IMG/VR virus record: IMGVR_UViG_3300033141_002127 | Coordinates: 1 to 29,052 of that record | DNA from: a virus | DNA length: 29,052 nucleotides | Strand: one strand, 5' to 3' | Part shown: piece after piece, positions 14,573 to 22,415 of the stretch | Layout: each line of letters begins with the position of its first letter | How positions within the stretch are numbered: the stretch's first letter is position 1 | Notes under the pieces: generated by a model | The model's input: only the letters and a program-made list of their open reading frames with translations | Told to the model about the DNA's origin: nothing | Database searches by the model: none | Program-made: the position numbers and the translations under genes

Positions 14573-16563
14573 AAATCAAAAATACTGGAGACTTGCCCAT
14601 TGAGGCAACTGTCGGCAACAAAAGAGTTTTTATTCCTGTTGGGGAAACGGGGATTGTGGATGAAGATGTTTTTCAGGTTTTACAAGAGAGCGTTTATCAG
14701 GATAAGTTTGAATTGGTAACCAAGCTGGCAACGAAAACAGAGCCAATTGTTGAGGGGGAAGTTCCCATTGCTTTCATTTCCGAGTTTGCTTCTAACTACA
14801 GTGGTGGAAGATATCACACTTTAGAGGTCGCTTGTGCTATGTGCGAGGCAGGAATGGATGTCCATCTGTATTGCAACCAAGAACCGCCCTTTATAGAGGA
14901 TTTCGAGGCGTATAGATTGCCCAAAATTCATGTAACGAATATCCAACATTTGGATGTCAGGGCTGGTTTTTATGTTGGCTCTCCTGTTCATGGCAGTATT
15001 ATTGCCTGCAATCTGGCAAAGAAATATGGCCGCCCAGTTTATAGTTTGGTTTTTGACTCGCTTCCTTTGATGCAGGTTTACAAACCAGAGGCTTTGGATG
15101 CCAAAGAGGAATACTGGCAGGAGTTTGTTGACGCCATCAAGACAAGCGACGCTGTTTTGTTGGCCAACTCAGAGATAACAGCACAATCGGTTAGGGCGTG
15201 GCTCAAGACAGACAAGGTAGAAGTGTTTTATCCATCTGTTAATAATAGGGCCCTGTCTCAAGCTCAACCGCAATTAAGACAGAATTATGTTGTTTTTGTT
15301 TCTCGAATTGTGAAACACAAAAACATTGAACACATGCTTGATGCCATTAAAGACCTGGAAGACTGGTCGCTCCATATCGTTACTGATACTGGTAGCCAAA
15401 TCCTTGAAGACCTTATTGAAGAAAAAGAGCTGAAGCAGAAAGTAAAGATTTATGGGGGAATTAACGACTATGAGAAATTCAAACTTTTCAAACGAGCCAA
15501 GATAATGCTTAACCCATCCACCTTTGAGGGGGCTGGTATGTGGGCGCAGGAAGCGGAAGCGTGTGGATTAAAACTTGTCTGCTATGCCCTGCCGACAATA
15601 CCAGAAATGTATAAGGGAACCGAAGTTTATAAAGCCAGAATTGGCGATAAAGAAGACCTTAAAGATAAGTTGCTTCAGGCGGCAGCAAGCAGGGAAGTCC
15701 CCCAAGAAACAACCGATTTTTATTTAGACAACTATGCCGTAAGTCGTGCCAAGGAGCTTTTCAAAGAGCCTGTAAACATCGGAGTAATAATGATAGCACT
15801 AAATGAGCAGAAATTTATAGAACCAGCCCTTAGAGCGCTTCTGGTGAGCCCACACATTAAAAAAATTGCGGTTGTTGAGGGTGCGGTAGAGTTGTATGCT
15901 CACGCAGCCACAACTGAGGGTTTAAGCAGGGATAGCACATCCACAATTATTAAGAGAGTAATAACAAAGTATGACAAAGATGGCAAAATTATCTATGACC
16001 GTTATGGCTGGGCAAAAGACAAAGCTGAACTGAGGAACAGGTGTATTGACCTTCTTGGCACTCATGTTAATTGGCTGCTAAAAGTTGATGCCGACGAGGT
16101 TTATAAAAAGGAGGATTTGGATACTTTGGCCAAGATTATGCAATCTGATGCCGCAATAACCACAATTTATATGAAGCATCTTCACTTCTGGAAAAGAAAA
16201 GATTTGATAGCGGTTGGCGGGCAGTGGGATGCCAGGCTTCCGAGGTGCTTCAGGTTTAGGGACAAAACGCTTCGCTTCCGCCAACACAACCTGCCACCCG
16301 TGAACAGCAGGGGAGAGAACATTGAGGAGCTGGGCAAAAGGATTGATACTGATGAGGTTAAAATTTATCACTATGGATATATGAAGGACGAAAAAGATGT
16401 CCGAGCAAAGCTGGAGTTTTACAAAAAGAGAGACAAGCACCTGAAAGTCATTGATACTTTTAGCAACTGGAAACCAGGAAAGCCTACCCAGCCTACGCAT
16501 CAAGGGGGAACGGTTGAGAAGTTTAAGGGAAAACATCCCAAAGTAATGAGGGGGGTAATATAG
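14560..16563 (+). CDS. Two-domain glycosyltransferase (GT4 + GT2) with small N-terminal domain
   Basis: 667 residues in three parts. Residues 1-55 form a small domain resembling the 61-residue protein encoded at 13076. Residues about 65-400 are a GT-B enzyme of the GT4 group, with ISRIVKHKNIEHMLDAI-type donor-domain entry and E-x7-E as E323 to E331 (TFEGAGMWAQEAEACG). Residues about 404-620 are a GT2/GT-A domain beginning GVIMIALNEQKFIEPAL, with the metal-binding D510-A-D512 motif (LLKVDADEVY). One polypeptide could thus add two sugars in succession. The C-terminus is basic. It has no clear Shine-Dalgarno and overlaps the zinc protein by 13 nt, so coupling is likely. Confidence 0.87.
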   Translation: MGAIEIKNTGDLPIEATVGNKRVFIPVGETGIVDEDVFQVLQESVYQDKFELVTKLATKTEPIVEGEVPIAFISEFASNYSGGRYHTLEVACAMCEAGMDVHLYCNQEPPFIEDFEAYRLPKIHVTNIQHLDVRAGFYVGSPVHGSIIACNLAKKYGRPVYSLVFDSLPLMQVYKPEALDAKEEYWQEFVDAIKTSDAVLLANSEITAQSVRAWLKTDKVEVFYPSVNNRALSQAQPQLRQNYVVFVSRIVKHKNIEHMLDAIKDLEDWSLHIVTDTGSQILEDLIEEKELKQKVKIYGGINDYEKFKLFKRAKIMLNPSTFEGAGMWAQEAEACGLKLVCYALPTIPEMYKGTEVYKARIGDKEDLKDKLLQAAASREVPQETTDFYLDNYAVSRAKELFKEPVNIGVIMIALNEQKFIEPALRALLVSPHIKKIAVVEGAVELYAHAATTEGLSRDSTSTIIKRVITKYDKDGKIIYDRYGWAKDKAELRNRCIDLLGTHVNWLLKVDADEVYKKEDLDTLAKIMQSDAAITTIYMKHLHFWKRKDLIAVGGQWDARLPRCFRFRDKTLRFRQHNLPPVNSRGENIEELGKRIDTDEVKIYHYGYMKDEKDVRAKLEFYKKRDKHLKVIDTFSNWKPGKPTQPTHQGGTVEKFKGKHPKVMRGVI

Positions 16564-17103
16564 ATGGGCATAGAACTAAAAGGATTTGCGGGTAGAAGTG
16601 CTGTTTCAGATATTGAAAGGGAGGGGTTGTTGGAGATTATTCCAGAGAAAGGTTCTGTGATTGAAATCGGGACGCTTGATGGAACAACCGTTGCTTACTG
16701 GGCAACCAAGAGAAATAAGGCGGATTTTTTGAGCATAGACCCATTTAGGGCTGGAACTGGCACTGGCCCAGGTAATCCAGAAAATTGGATGAAGAACAAG
16801 AAGCCCAACATGTGGTTGTTTGTCGGCACATCTTGGGATTACATAACTTGGGCTGGTAGAAATCCAGAAAAAGTAGATATTGTTTTTGTTGATGGCGACC
16901 ACAGCGAAGGGGGTTGTTACAACGACTTGCTGGCGACCCACAAGCACTTGGTGAAAGAGGACGGGGTGATTGTTGCTCACGACTACGGCCGAGAGAAAAA
17001 CCACCTTTTGGCTGGTGTTACTAGAGCCGTTGATAAGTTTGTTAAAGAAACCGACTGGAAAATTAGCAAAATAGTTGGTTATATGGCTTTTCTGAAAAAA
17101 TGA
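16564..17103 (+). CDS. Class I SAM-dependent methyltransferase
   Basis: This 179-residue protein matches the Methyltransf_24 type often found in sugar and capsule gene clusters. Motif I is VIEIGTLDGTT (residues 32-42, with G36 and G40), the acidic residue at the end of strand 2 is D59 (LSIDPF), and strand 4 carries VDIVFVDGDHSEGG, the characteristic DGDH motif. The glycan context suggests methylation of a sugar or polyol, though protein or small-molecule targets are possible. The GGGGGGT ribosome-binding site lies just upstream. Its stop overlaps the next start (ATGA at 17100). Confidence 0.85.
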   Translation: MGIELKGFAGRSAVSDIEREGLLEIIPEKGSVIEIGTLDGTTVAYWATKRNKADFLSIDPFRAGTGTGPGNPENWMKNKKPNMWLFVGTSWDYITWAGRNPEKVDIVFVDGDHSEGGCYNDLLATHKHLVKEDGVIVAHDYGREKNHLLAGVTRAVDKFVKETDWKISKIVGYMAFLKK

Positions 17104-17867
17104 TTAAGTATGTAGTTTTCAGTCGCTTTAATCATATACATAGAACCCTGGATGACCCCAGAACTAAGCGTTGTTTGTTAAACCCCGATTGGTGGAAACA
17201 GCGAGTTGGACTATTTGAAAAATATACCCTCAAAAGCCTAAAACGACAGGCTTTCAAAGACTTTGAGATATGGACTCCGATTAGTCCCCATGCCCCCAAA
17301 GAAGGAGTAAAGTATTTGCTGGAGTCCGCCAAAAAGCATGGCTTTCACGCTTTCTATGATGTGGCTGATAACAAGACCAAGTTTAGTAAGCCCTATACAG
17401 AAGCTATTAAAAGATGCGGAGACGCTGATTGGCTGGTTCTTATTAACATTGACAGCGATGATATTTACAGAAGCGATGCGATTAGAAAAATTTCTCTTTA
17501 TAAGCCAAGGCCAGGATTAACTTTAATTTTTGAAGATGGCTTTATCTACGACCCACGAAATGATAGGCTGGCATATTACGAAATGAAGAATTCTCCACCG
17601 CCCTTTTTTGCGATATGTTATTCCAGAGAAGCCCTTAAAGATGAGGAGAGCTTTTTAGAATACGAAAAGGAATGGAAATTGGATGGTTTTCATTATGAAT
17701 TACTAAGGACAAAAAACCATAAGTTGATAGGTAGCGGTCATTATAGCTATATTGTTCATGGAACAAATACATCAACTGCCTGGCAGAGAGAGGAAACGGC
17801 TAGACATATTGTTTATGAGTTCAAAGACAAAGTAAAGGAAGATATAAAAGGATTTTTGGGTTTATGA
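17100..17867 (+). CDS. Putative rhamnosyltransferase-like glycosyltransferase
   Basis: A 255-residue protein in the pattern of the putative rhamnosyl transferase family (GT-A-like). The N-terminus reads KYVVFSRFNHIHR with an RVGLFEKYTLKSLKRQAFKDFEIW segment, and the metal-binding acidic cluster is INIDSDDIYR (D118, D120, D121). This layout is common in bacterial cell-surface glycan loci. It overlaps both neighbours by 4 nt (ATGA). It is the third glycosyltransferase gene in the block, so at least four GT domains occur together. The acceptor is unknown. Confidence 0.75.
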   Translation: MIKYVVFSRFNHIHRTLDDPRTKRCLLNPDWWKQRVGLFEKYTLKSLKRQAFKDFEIWTPISPHAPKEGVKYLLESAKKHGFHAFYDVADNKTKFSKPYTEAIKRCGDADWLVLINIDSDDIYRSDAIRKISLYKPRPGLTLIFEDGFIYDPRNDRLAYYEMKNSPPPFFAICYSREALKDEESFLEYEKEWKLDGFHYELLRTKNHKLIGSGHYSYIVHGTNTSTAWQREETARHIVYEFKDKVKEDIKGFLGL

Positions 17868-18571
17868 AAACTGTAGATTATTTCAAATACGATTGGGACA
17901 TTCTCTTTATCTTTGATGCCTGTCGGGTAGGCGCCTTTGAGAAATTGATGAAATCCAAAAAACTGAGGGGAAAAATGGAAGTTGTAAACAGCGGGGCGGT
18001 GGCTACTCCCTTTTGGTATGCCCTTCATTGGGCTGAGCCAAGAAAAGTTCATTTAGTTTCTTCTAATCCCCACCCTTTTATAAAGACGAGCAGGTTTGCC
18101 CACAAGAACTTTTTGAGTGCTACTAGGGCTTGGAAAAGCGATAGGGTTGACCCTAGACACACCCTAGATGTTTTTTGGAAGAAATACACGGAAGGCAAAT
18201 GGCTGGTTCATATTATGCCACCACACCTTCCTTACATCGGAGAAAAAGGGGCTAAGTTCATGGAAAAATTTGAGGGCGAGCAACGAAAGACTGGCGTTTC
18301 TTTTTATAGGGGAATTGAGACTTATGGTAGGGAAAATGGGTGGGAGGAGTTGAAAGGATATTATCAAGAGTCTTTAGAAAAAGCTTTTGATATTGTAAAG
18401 CCCGACCTTGACAAAATGCGGGCAAAAGGGTTAAAGGTAATTATTACCTCTGACCACTCGGAGCTAATAGGTGAACAAAATATCTATGACCACAACGACA
18501 AAAGAGGAGAGGGATTGCGGGAGCTATTAACCACAGTTCCCTTATTGAAATATGAAGGAACGGATAGTTAA
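17864..18571 (+). CDS. Alkaline-phosphatase/sulfatase superfamily protein
   Basis: The 235-residue protein starts with ILFIFDACRVGAFEK (D18, C20, R21), the first metal/nucleophile strand seen in compact sulfatase-like proteins. Near the C-terminus it has IITSDHSELIGEQ (D197, H198, E200), the second metal-site motif of the superfamily. MPPHLPYIG is a further typical segment. Possible reactions are phosphate or sulfate ester cleavage, or phospho-substituent transfer. It is shorter than classical sulfatases (400-500 residues), and Cys20 might be the modifiable or direct nucleophile; this is speculative. It lies between a glycosyltransferase and a sulfate-activation-like gene, which makes glycan phosphate/sulfate chemistry a sensible guess. 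Confidence 0.7.
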   Translation: MKTVDYFKYDWDILFIFDACRVGAFEKLMKSKKLRGKMEVVNSGAVATPFWYALHWAEPRKVHLVSSNPHPFIKTSRFAHKNFLSATRAWKSDRVDPRHTLDVFWKKYTEGKWLVHIMPPHLPYIGEKGAKFMEKFEGEQRKTGVSFYRGIETYGRENGWEELKGYYQESLEKAFDIVKPDLDKMRAKGLKVIITSDHSELIGEQNIYDHNDKRGEGLRELLTTVPLLKYEGTDS

Positions 18572-19160
18572 AAACATTATCGAGAGTGCTTTCAAGTTAG
18601 CCAAAAACCCTATTGTTTTCTGGACAGGGGGAAAGGACTCAACCTTGATGTTGTGGTTTATTCTTCAGGTAGTTAAACCTAGCGACTTCATCGTTGTTTT
18701 TTTGGACTCTGGTCGTGAGTTTGCTGATATTCGTCGGTTTATTTGGGAATGTCGTTTTGAGTGGGGGCTCAATCTAAAGCTGTTCTATTATAGAGCTACT
18801 ACTGCCAAGACCGCCAAAGAAAACAAGGTTAGGGCAGTAAAAAAAGCAATCAAGGAACTAAAAGCCGATTATGCCTTCATTGGTATTCGGTGGGATGAAC
18901 ACAAAACCAGAAGCAAGGAAACCTTTTTCAGTCCGAGAAAAGACCATGTCAGGGTTCATCCTATTCTTCACCTAACCGAGAAGGATATTTGGAGAATTAC
19001 CAAAAAGAACAAAATTCCCTATTGTATATTGTACGACAAAGGCTATCGTTCTTTGGGCGAGGAATCCTTTACCAAGAAGGGTGGTCAAGGTGAGAGGTCG
19101 GGTAGGGACGCAGACAAGGAAAAAGACATGGCGAGGCTTCGAGCTTTGGGCTATTTCTAA
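18552..19160 (+). CDS. PAPS reductase / CysD-like ATP pyrophosphatase
   Basis: A 202-residue N-type ATP pyrophosphatase. The PP-loop is WTGGKDST (residues 24-31; the usual SGGKDS has Thr for Ser), followed by IVVFLDSGREF. A GIRWDEHKTRSKE segment and HPILHLTEKDIWRI are typical of PAPS reductases and CysD. The C-terminus, GERSGRDADKEKDMARLRALGYF, closely resembles the CysD end (gER.GR.iD......K..GYF), while the ECGLH-type catalytic Cys of PAPS reductase is not seen. CysD adenylates sulfate to APS. Phage homologues are common, and their roles are debated (sulfur metabolism, DNA or tRNA modification). It overlaps the preceding gene by 20 nt. Confidence 0.8.
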   Translation: MKERIVKNIIESAFKLAKNPIVFWTGGKDSTLMLWFILQVVKPSDFIVVFLDSGREFADIRRFIWECRFEWGLNLKLFYYRATTAKTAKENKVRAVKKAIKELKADYAFIGIRWDEHKTRSKETFFSPRKDHVRVHPILHLTEKDIWRITKKNKIPYCILYDKGYRSLGEESFTKKGGQGERSGRDADKEKDMARLRALGYF

Positions 19161-19197
19161 TTATCCAATGGTAATTAGTTTTGGGGAGGGGTAAAAA
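19161..19197 (+). promoter_or_regulatory. Putative late promoter, leaderless (copy 3)
   Basis: TTATCCAATGG (19161-19171), -10-like TAAAAA (19192-19197), six bases CAAAGT, ATG at 19204. The motif starts 43 nt before the ATG. A GGGGAGGGG run lies between, which could also act as a ribosome-binding site if transcription starts further upstream. Confidence 0.6.
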
Positions 19198-19203
19198 CAA
19201 AGT

Positions 19204-19764
19204 ATGCCGAAAGCAAAAGTTGGTGTTAGACATAATGTCTCCTATCGGCTTAAGGGCAAGAATGGAGAGATAAAACCGCTTTTCCAAGAAAATGGATTGG
19301 GAAGGCTTCTGTTGAAGTTTGGGCTGCAACCACCTCAAATACCCCACTTGTTTGGAACTTTTGTCAAAGTAAAAAAGGTGTCGAATCTGGTAACCAATGC
19401 TGGTAAGGCAGGAGTAGCCGCCAGGATTATTGACAACACCACAGAAGCCGCCTTTGATTATATTGCTATTGGAACTGGTACAACTGCGGCAGCCGCAGGC
19501 GATACCGCTTTAGAGTCCGAAATCTCTAGCGGTGGTGGGGAAAGAGCCCAAGATGCCTCTCCTTCAAGAACCACAACAGATGTTACCAACGATACGGCCG
19601 TTATTGATGTAACATTTAATTTCACTTCTTCTTTTGCGGTAACAGAGTCTGGATTGTTTAATGCCGCAAGCAGTGGAACCCTTCTGGCAAGGCAGGTGTT
19701 TTCTGCAATAAACGTTGCCAGCGGGGACAGCCTTACTATAACCTGGGAAATTGATGTGGACTAA
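19204..19764 (+). CDS. Tail/virion structural protein (186 aa)
   Basis: The N-terminal 60 residues are basic and mixed. The rest is Ala/Thr/Ser-rich beta-type sequence with YIAIGTGTTAAAAGDTALESEI, then ERAQDASPSRTTTDV and VTESGLFNAASSGTLLARQVF, ending SLTITWEIDVD. This GTGxTxxxxxDTAL(x)xEI ... TESGLF pattern recurs in phage tail-fibre-associated and baseplate-like proteins. It probably forms part of the tail or fibre base. It is the first gene after the glycan block and has its own putative late promoter. Confidence 0.65.
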   Translation: MPKAKVGVRHNVSYRLKGKNGEIKPLFQENGLGRLLLKFGLQPPQIPHLFGTFVKVKKVSNLVTNAGKAGVAARIIDNTTEAAFDYIAIGTGTTAAAAGDTALESEISSGGGERAQDASPSRTTTDVTNDTAVIDVTFNFTSSFAVTESGLFNAASSGTLLARQVFSAINVASGDSLTITWEIDVD

Positions 19765-19779
19765 TACTTGACGCCCAGC

Positions 19780-19816
19780 TTATCCAATTCTTTTTAGGTA
19801 TTGAACTTCTGATAAT
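19780..19816 (+). promoter_or_regulatory. Putative late promoter, leaderless (copy 4)
   Basis: TTATCCAATTCT (19780-19791), 19-nt gap, GATAAT (19811-19816), six bases TGTGGT, ATG at 19823. No Shine-Dalgarno is seen. This is one of the best -10 matches in the set. Confidence 0.65.
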
Positions 19817-19822
19817 TGTGGT

Positions 19823-20884
19823 ATGGCATATATTCTTTTTGATGATTTTAATGACAACTCAATAGATACCAGCAAGTGGGATGAGACAGACCCCAATGGA
19901 AGGATTGCAGAAACGTCTCAGCAGATTGAAGTCAGCAATCCCCATACGACCCAGATTTCAAGTTTTGTTGATTATTTGAAGTCTGACATTTCTATTTCTT
20001 CGGGTGTTGCGGTAGTTCAAGGATATCTTACTTGGACAACAGACTCTGGTCAGGAGGCTATAGGGGGTATTTATCTTTATGTAGATAATGATAACTATGC
20101 AGGAATCACTTCTCGTGATAATGAGGGTGGGGGGCATTTGCGAATTAGCATCAAAAAAGGGGGGGGTCTTGTTTACAATGTTGACACTGGACTTCCAACT
20201 AAAGGGAAGGATGTAAAAATTGTTTATGATATGAATGCCAATGAAATTAGCTTCTGGTATTGGAATGGAAGTTCTTGGGCTCAGATGGGAACCACACAAA
20301 CCCAGAACCTCGGTAGTCCAGTATATTATGTAATTACTGCTGGAGACAACACATACTTTAATGGTGCCAATCCAATCATAGTTGATAATGCTTATTTTTC
20401 AAGCGGAGACTATTCAACACGATACCCGCCAGCCCATTATTATAAAACTTTTACCGATAACGCTACTCTTGTGAGTTCTTTTACCAGAGCCTGGACATTA
20501 TCAAGGGCTTATTCAGAGGCGATTTCATTGGCGGATTCTATTACTAAAGGAGTTGGCAAAACCCTTGGCGAGGCGATTTCGCTTGTGGACAGCCTTGAAA
20601 AAGCAGTCGGCAAACTGGCAACAGAAATAATTTCTTTAATAGATTCATTAACCAAAAGGCAGAATATAAAAAGGGTGTTTTCTGATGCTCTGTCTTTGGT
20701 TGATACTTTCAAAAAAGGTTGGCGCAAAATCTTGACAGAGAGCCTCAGCATAAAAGATATGACTTGGCAAAATCGGGTTCGGGCAGCAGTTTCTTGGTTC
20801 AAGAAAACAATTTCTTCTTCTACTTGGACAAAAGATACTCCCACATCCACATCTTGGACACAGAAACGAGGTAGAGGAGAATAG
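19823..20884 (+). CDS. LamG-like tail protein with helical repeats (353 aa)
   Basis: Residues 1-195 form a jelly-roll carbohydrate-binding-type domain: ILFDDFNDNSIDTSKWDE is a common opening of LamG/concanavalin-like domains, followed by IGGIYLYVDNDNYAGI and ISFWYWNGSSW. Residues about 226-317 carry five imperfect repeats of 17-19 residues with the core EAISLxDSxxKxxxK (AISLADSITK, AISLVDSLEK, IISLIDSLTK, ALSLVDTFKK, SLSIKD), likely a helical or beta-stack shaft. The C-terminus is Trp/Thr/Ser-rich. A role in glycan binding or as a tail appendage is inferred. The coding sequence includes an A6G8 homopolymer run at 20153-20166. Confidence 0.7.
   Translation: MAYILFDDFNDNSIDTSKWDETDPNGRIAETSQQIEVSNPHTTQISSFVDYLKSDISISSGVAVVQGYLTWTTDSGQEAIGGIYLYVDNDNYAGITSRDNEGGGHLRISIKKGGGLVYNVDTGLPTKGKDVKIVYDMNANEISFWYWNGSSWAQMGTTQTQNLGSPVYYVITAGDNTYFNGANPIIVDNAYFSSGDYSTRYPPAHYYKTFTDNATLVSSFTRAWTLSRAYSEAISLADSITKGVGKTLGEAISLVDSLEKAVGKLATEIISLIDSLTKRQNIKRVFSDALSLVDTFKKGWRKILTESLSIKDMTWQNRVRAAVSWFKKTISSSTWTKDTPTSTSWTQKRGRGE
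20508..20775 (+). repeat. Five coding repeats, core EAISLxDSxxK
   Basis: Imperfect units of about 51-57 nt within the LamG-like tail protein encode the repeated segment EAISL-x-DS-xx-K. The DNA has diverged while the protein pattern holds, so the repeats are old or under selection for structure. Confidence 0.6.
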
Positions 20885-20885
20885 G

Positions 20886-20922
20886 TTATCCAATTCTTAT
20901 TTAGCCCCGATTGGACAAAAAT
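20886..20922 (+). promoter_or_regulatory. Putative late promoter, leaderless (copy 5)
   Basis: TTATCCAATTCT (20886-20897), AAAAAT (20917-20922), six bases TAAGCT, ATG at 20929; motif-to-ATG distance 43 nt. TCCAAT and ATTGGA form an inverted repeat here with a 15-nt loop. Confidence 0.6.
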
Positions 20923-20928
20923 TAAGCT

Positions 20929-21543
20929 ATGACATTAAGTGAAATACGCACCGAGGTTAGAAGATTGCTTTATGAAGCAAGTGCTGATTTGTGGACAGAT
21001 GCCGACCTAAATGCCTATATTAACGCTGAAATCAGGCTTCTTCCTACAAAGGGAATTTATGCTGAAGAACTTTGGACAACTTCTAAGGTTAAGAATCAGC
21101 AAGATTATACTCTCCCAACCAATACAGTTAAGATTGAAAGATTGGAAGAAAACTTGGGAACTGACTCAGACCCCAACTGGAGAGATATGGCTGGCTGGGA
21201 TTTGTATGCTGGTGCTTTGTGGCTAGAAATTCCCCCAACCGACACCAGAACAATGAGGGCATGGATTAAAAAGAAGTTCTCAACTCTTAGCGACAACAAC
21301 GATGAAAGCGATGTCCCAGAAGAGAAATTAGATATTGTCATTTATGGAGCAGCCATTAGAGCCTACCAAGCACTCATTGGTTATATGGTTGACCAGAAAA
21401 ACTACGATGCGATTGTCAAGCCCGATGGTATCTCAATGGGGCAAGTAAGAGCTTGGATTGCTGAATTGAGAGACCAAAGAAGAGAAATTTTGAGGGAGGT
21501 TCGTGGAATTCCCAGACCACGAATGATAGACCTTGTTGGATAA
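20929..21543 (+). CDS. Head-tail adaptor protein
   Basis: A 204-residue, mostly helical protein opening TLSEIRTEVRRLLYEASADLWTDADLNAYINAEI, the standard start of phage adaptor proteins that dock beneath the portal (P22 gp4 / lambda-gpFII-like connectors). The LWTDADLNAYIN motif is the key recognition feature. The mid-region has the beta segment DYTLPTNTVKIERLEENLG, and a long C-terminal helix (VRAWIAELRDQRREILREVRG) would contact the portal. It lies downstream of capsid and glycan genes, later than usual but still within the structural module. It couples to the next gene through TAAAATG. Confidence 0.75.
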   Translation: MTLSEIRTEVRRLLYEASADLWTDADLNAYINAEIRLLPTKGIYAEELWTTSKVKNQQDYTLPTNTVKIERLEENLGTDSDPNWRDMAGWDLYAGALWLEIPPTDTRTMRAWIKKKFSTLSDNNDESDVPEEKLDIVIYGAAIRAYQALIGYMVDQKNYDAIVKPDGISMGQVRAWIAELRDQRREILREVRGIPRPRMIDLVG

Positions 21544-21544
21544 A

Positions 21545-22372
21545 ATGGCAGGAGAGCACGATTACTATGGACAAGAGGTCTTGAGCCTGTCTTTTGATGA
21601 AATAGGAAAATCTCTTAGAACCTCCAGTTTTTTGATTGAGGTGCAAAGGGGCAATGTTTCTGGGGTAAAAATAGTCCACAAATTTGGAACTTCTAGCGTT
21701 GGAACAACCCTTCAACCAGTTACACTTTCTGGGACATATAAAACACCCACTTCGGCGACAGCCCTAGAGTTTGTTTCAGATAATACAAATGACACTTCGG
21801 ATGGAGCTGGGGCCAGAGAAATTACTATTATTGGTCTTGACAACAACTGGAAAGAGGTTGTCCAAACAATAGAAACAAGCGGTACTGCTCCAGTGGCGTT
21901 GCCGACCGACCTGACTCGTTTGTATTGCTGGTATGTGTCAAAAAGTGGAACCTACGCTGATGGAACCAATTTTTCTCACGCTGGAACTTTGACTATAAGG
22001 GAAGCTGGCGGAGGAGATGTGTGGAGCACAATTAACACCACCCCCGCCCCCCTTGGTCAATCACAAATTGGTGTTTATACAATTCCTGCTGGGAAAAGCG
22101 GTTTTATCTTAACCCAAGATGTGTATGTTGACTCAAACAAGGTGGTTGATTTCATCCTTTTTCAAAGGCCAAGTGCCGATACTGTTTCTGCTCCCTATTC
22201 GCCAATGAGGGTAGTAAATAAATTTATTGGCGTATCTGGGTGGGCAAAGTTCGATTTTAATGCCCCCATTGATGCTTTTGTTGGCCCCTGCGATATTGGT
22301 TATTTGGCAAAAACTGGGACTGGGACAGCAGATATAACAGTCAATTTTGAAATTTTGTTGGTTGATGACTAG
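21545..22372 (+). CDS. Virion structural protein, beta-rich (275 aa)
   Basis: A beta-rich protein with the pattern VHKFGTSSVGTTLQPV...GTYKTPTSATALEFVSDNTNDTSDGAGAREITIIGLDNNWKEV, then AGTLTIREAGGG and GVYTIPAGKSGFILT. This arrangement is widespread in short-tailed and cyanophage-type virions, where it is annotated only as a structural protein; the exact place in the particle is unknown. The ATG at 21545, in the TAAAATGGC junction, is chosen over an in-frame TTG at 21533. The C-terminal ~60 residues look like a compact beta domain. Confidence 0.75.
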   Translation: MAGEHDYYGQEVLSLSFDEIGKSLRTSSFLIEVQRGNVSGVKIVHKFGTSSVGTTLQPVTLSGTYKTPTSATALEFVSDNTNDTSDGAGAREITIIGLDNNWKEVVQTIETSGTAPVALPTDLTRLYCWYVSKSGTYADGTNFSHAGTLTIREAGGGDVWSTINTTPAPLGQSQIGVYTIPAGKSGFILTQDVYVDSNKVVDFILFQRPSADTVSAPYSPMRVVNKFIGVSGWAKFDFNAPIDAFVGPCDIGYLAKTGTGTADITVNFEILLVDD

Positions 22373-22373
22373 A

Positions 22374-22409
22374 TTATCCAATTCTAGTTTGGGCTAGTTT
22401 GTAAATAAT
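22374..22409 (+). promoter_or_regulatory. Putative late promoter, leaderless (copy 6)
   Basis: TTATCCAATTCT (22374-22385), AATAAT (22404-22409), six bases TAAGAT, ATG at 22416; motif-to-ATG distance 42 nt. It begins one base after the preceding stop codon. Confidence 0.65.
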
Positions 22410-22415
22410 TAAGAT

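Noticed and set aside
11074-20920. TTATCCAAT motifs as hairpin (CCAAT...ATTGG) transcription terminators or RNA-processing sites
   Set aside because: Pairing partners occur at some copies (11074, 20886) but vary in distance and are absent at 22674, and there are no T-runs; the fixed distance to ATG fits a promoter better.
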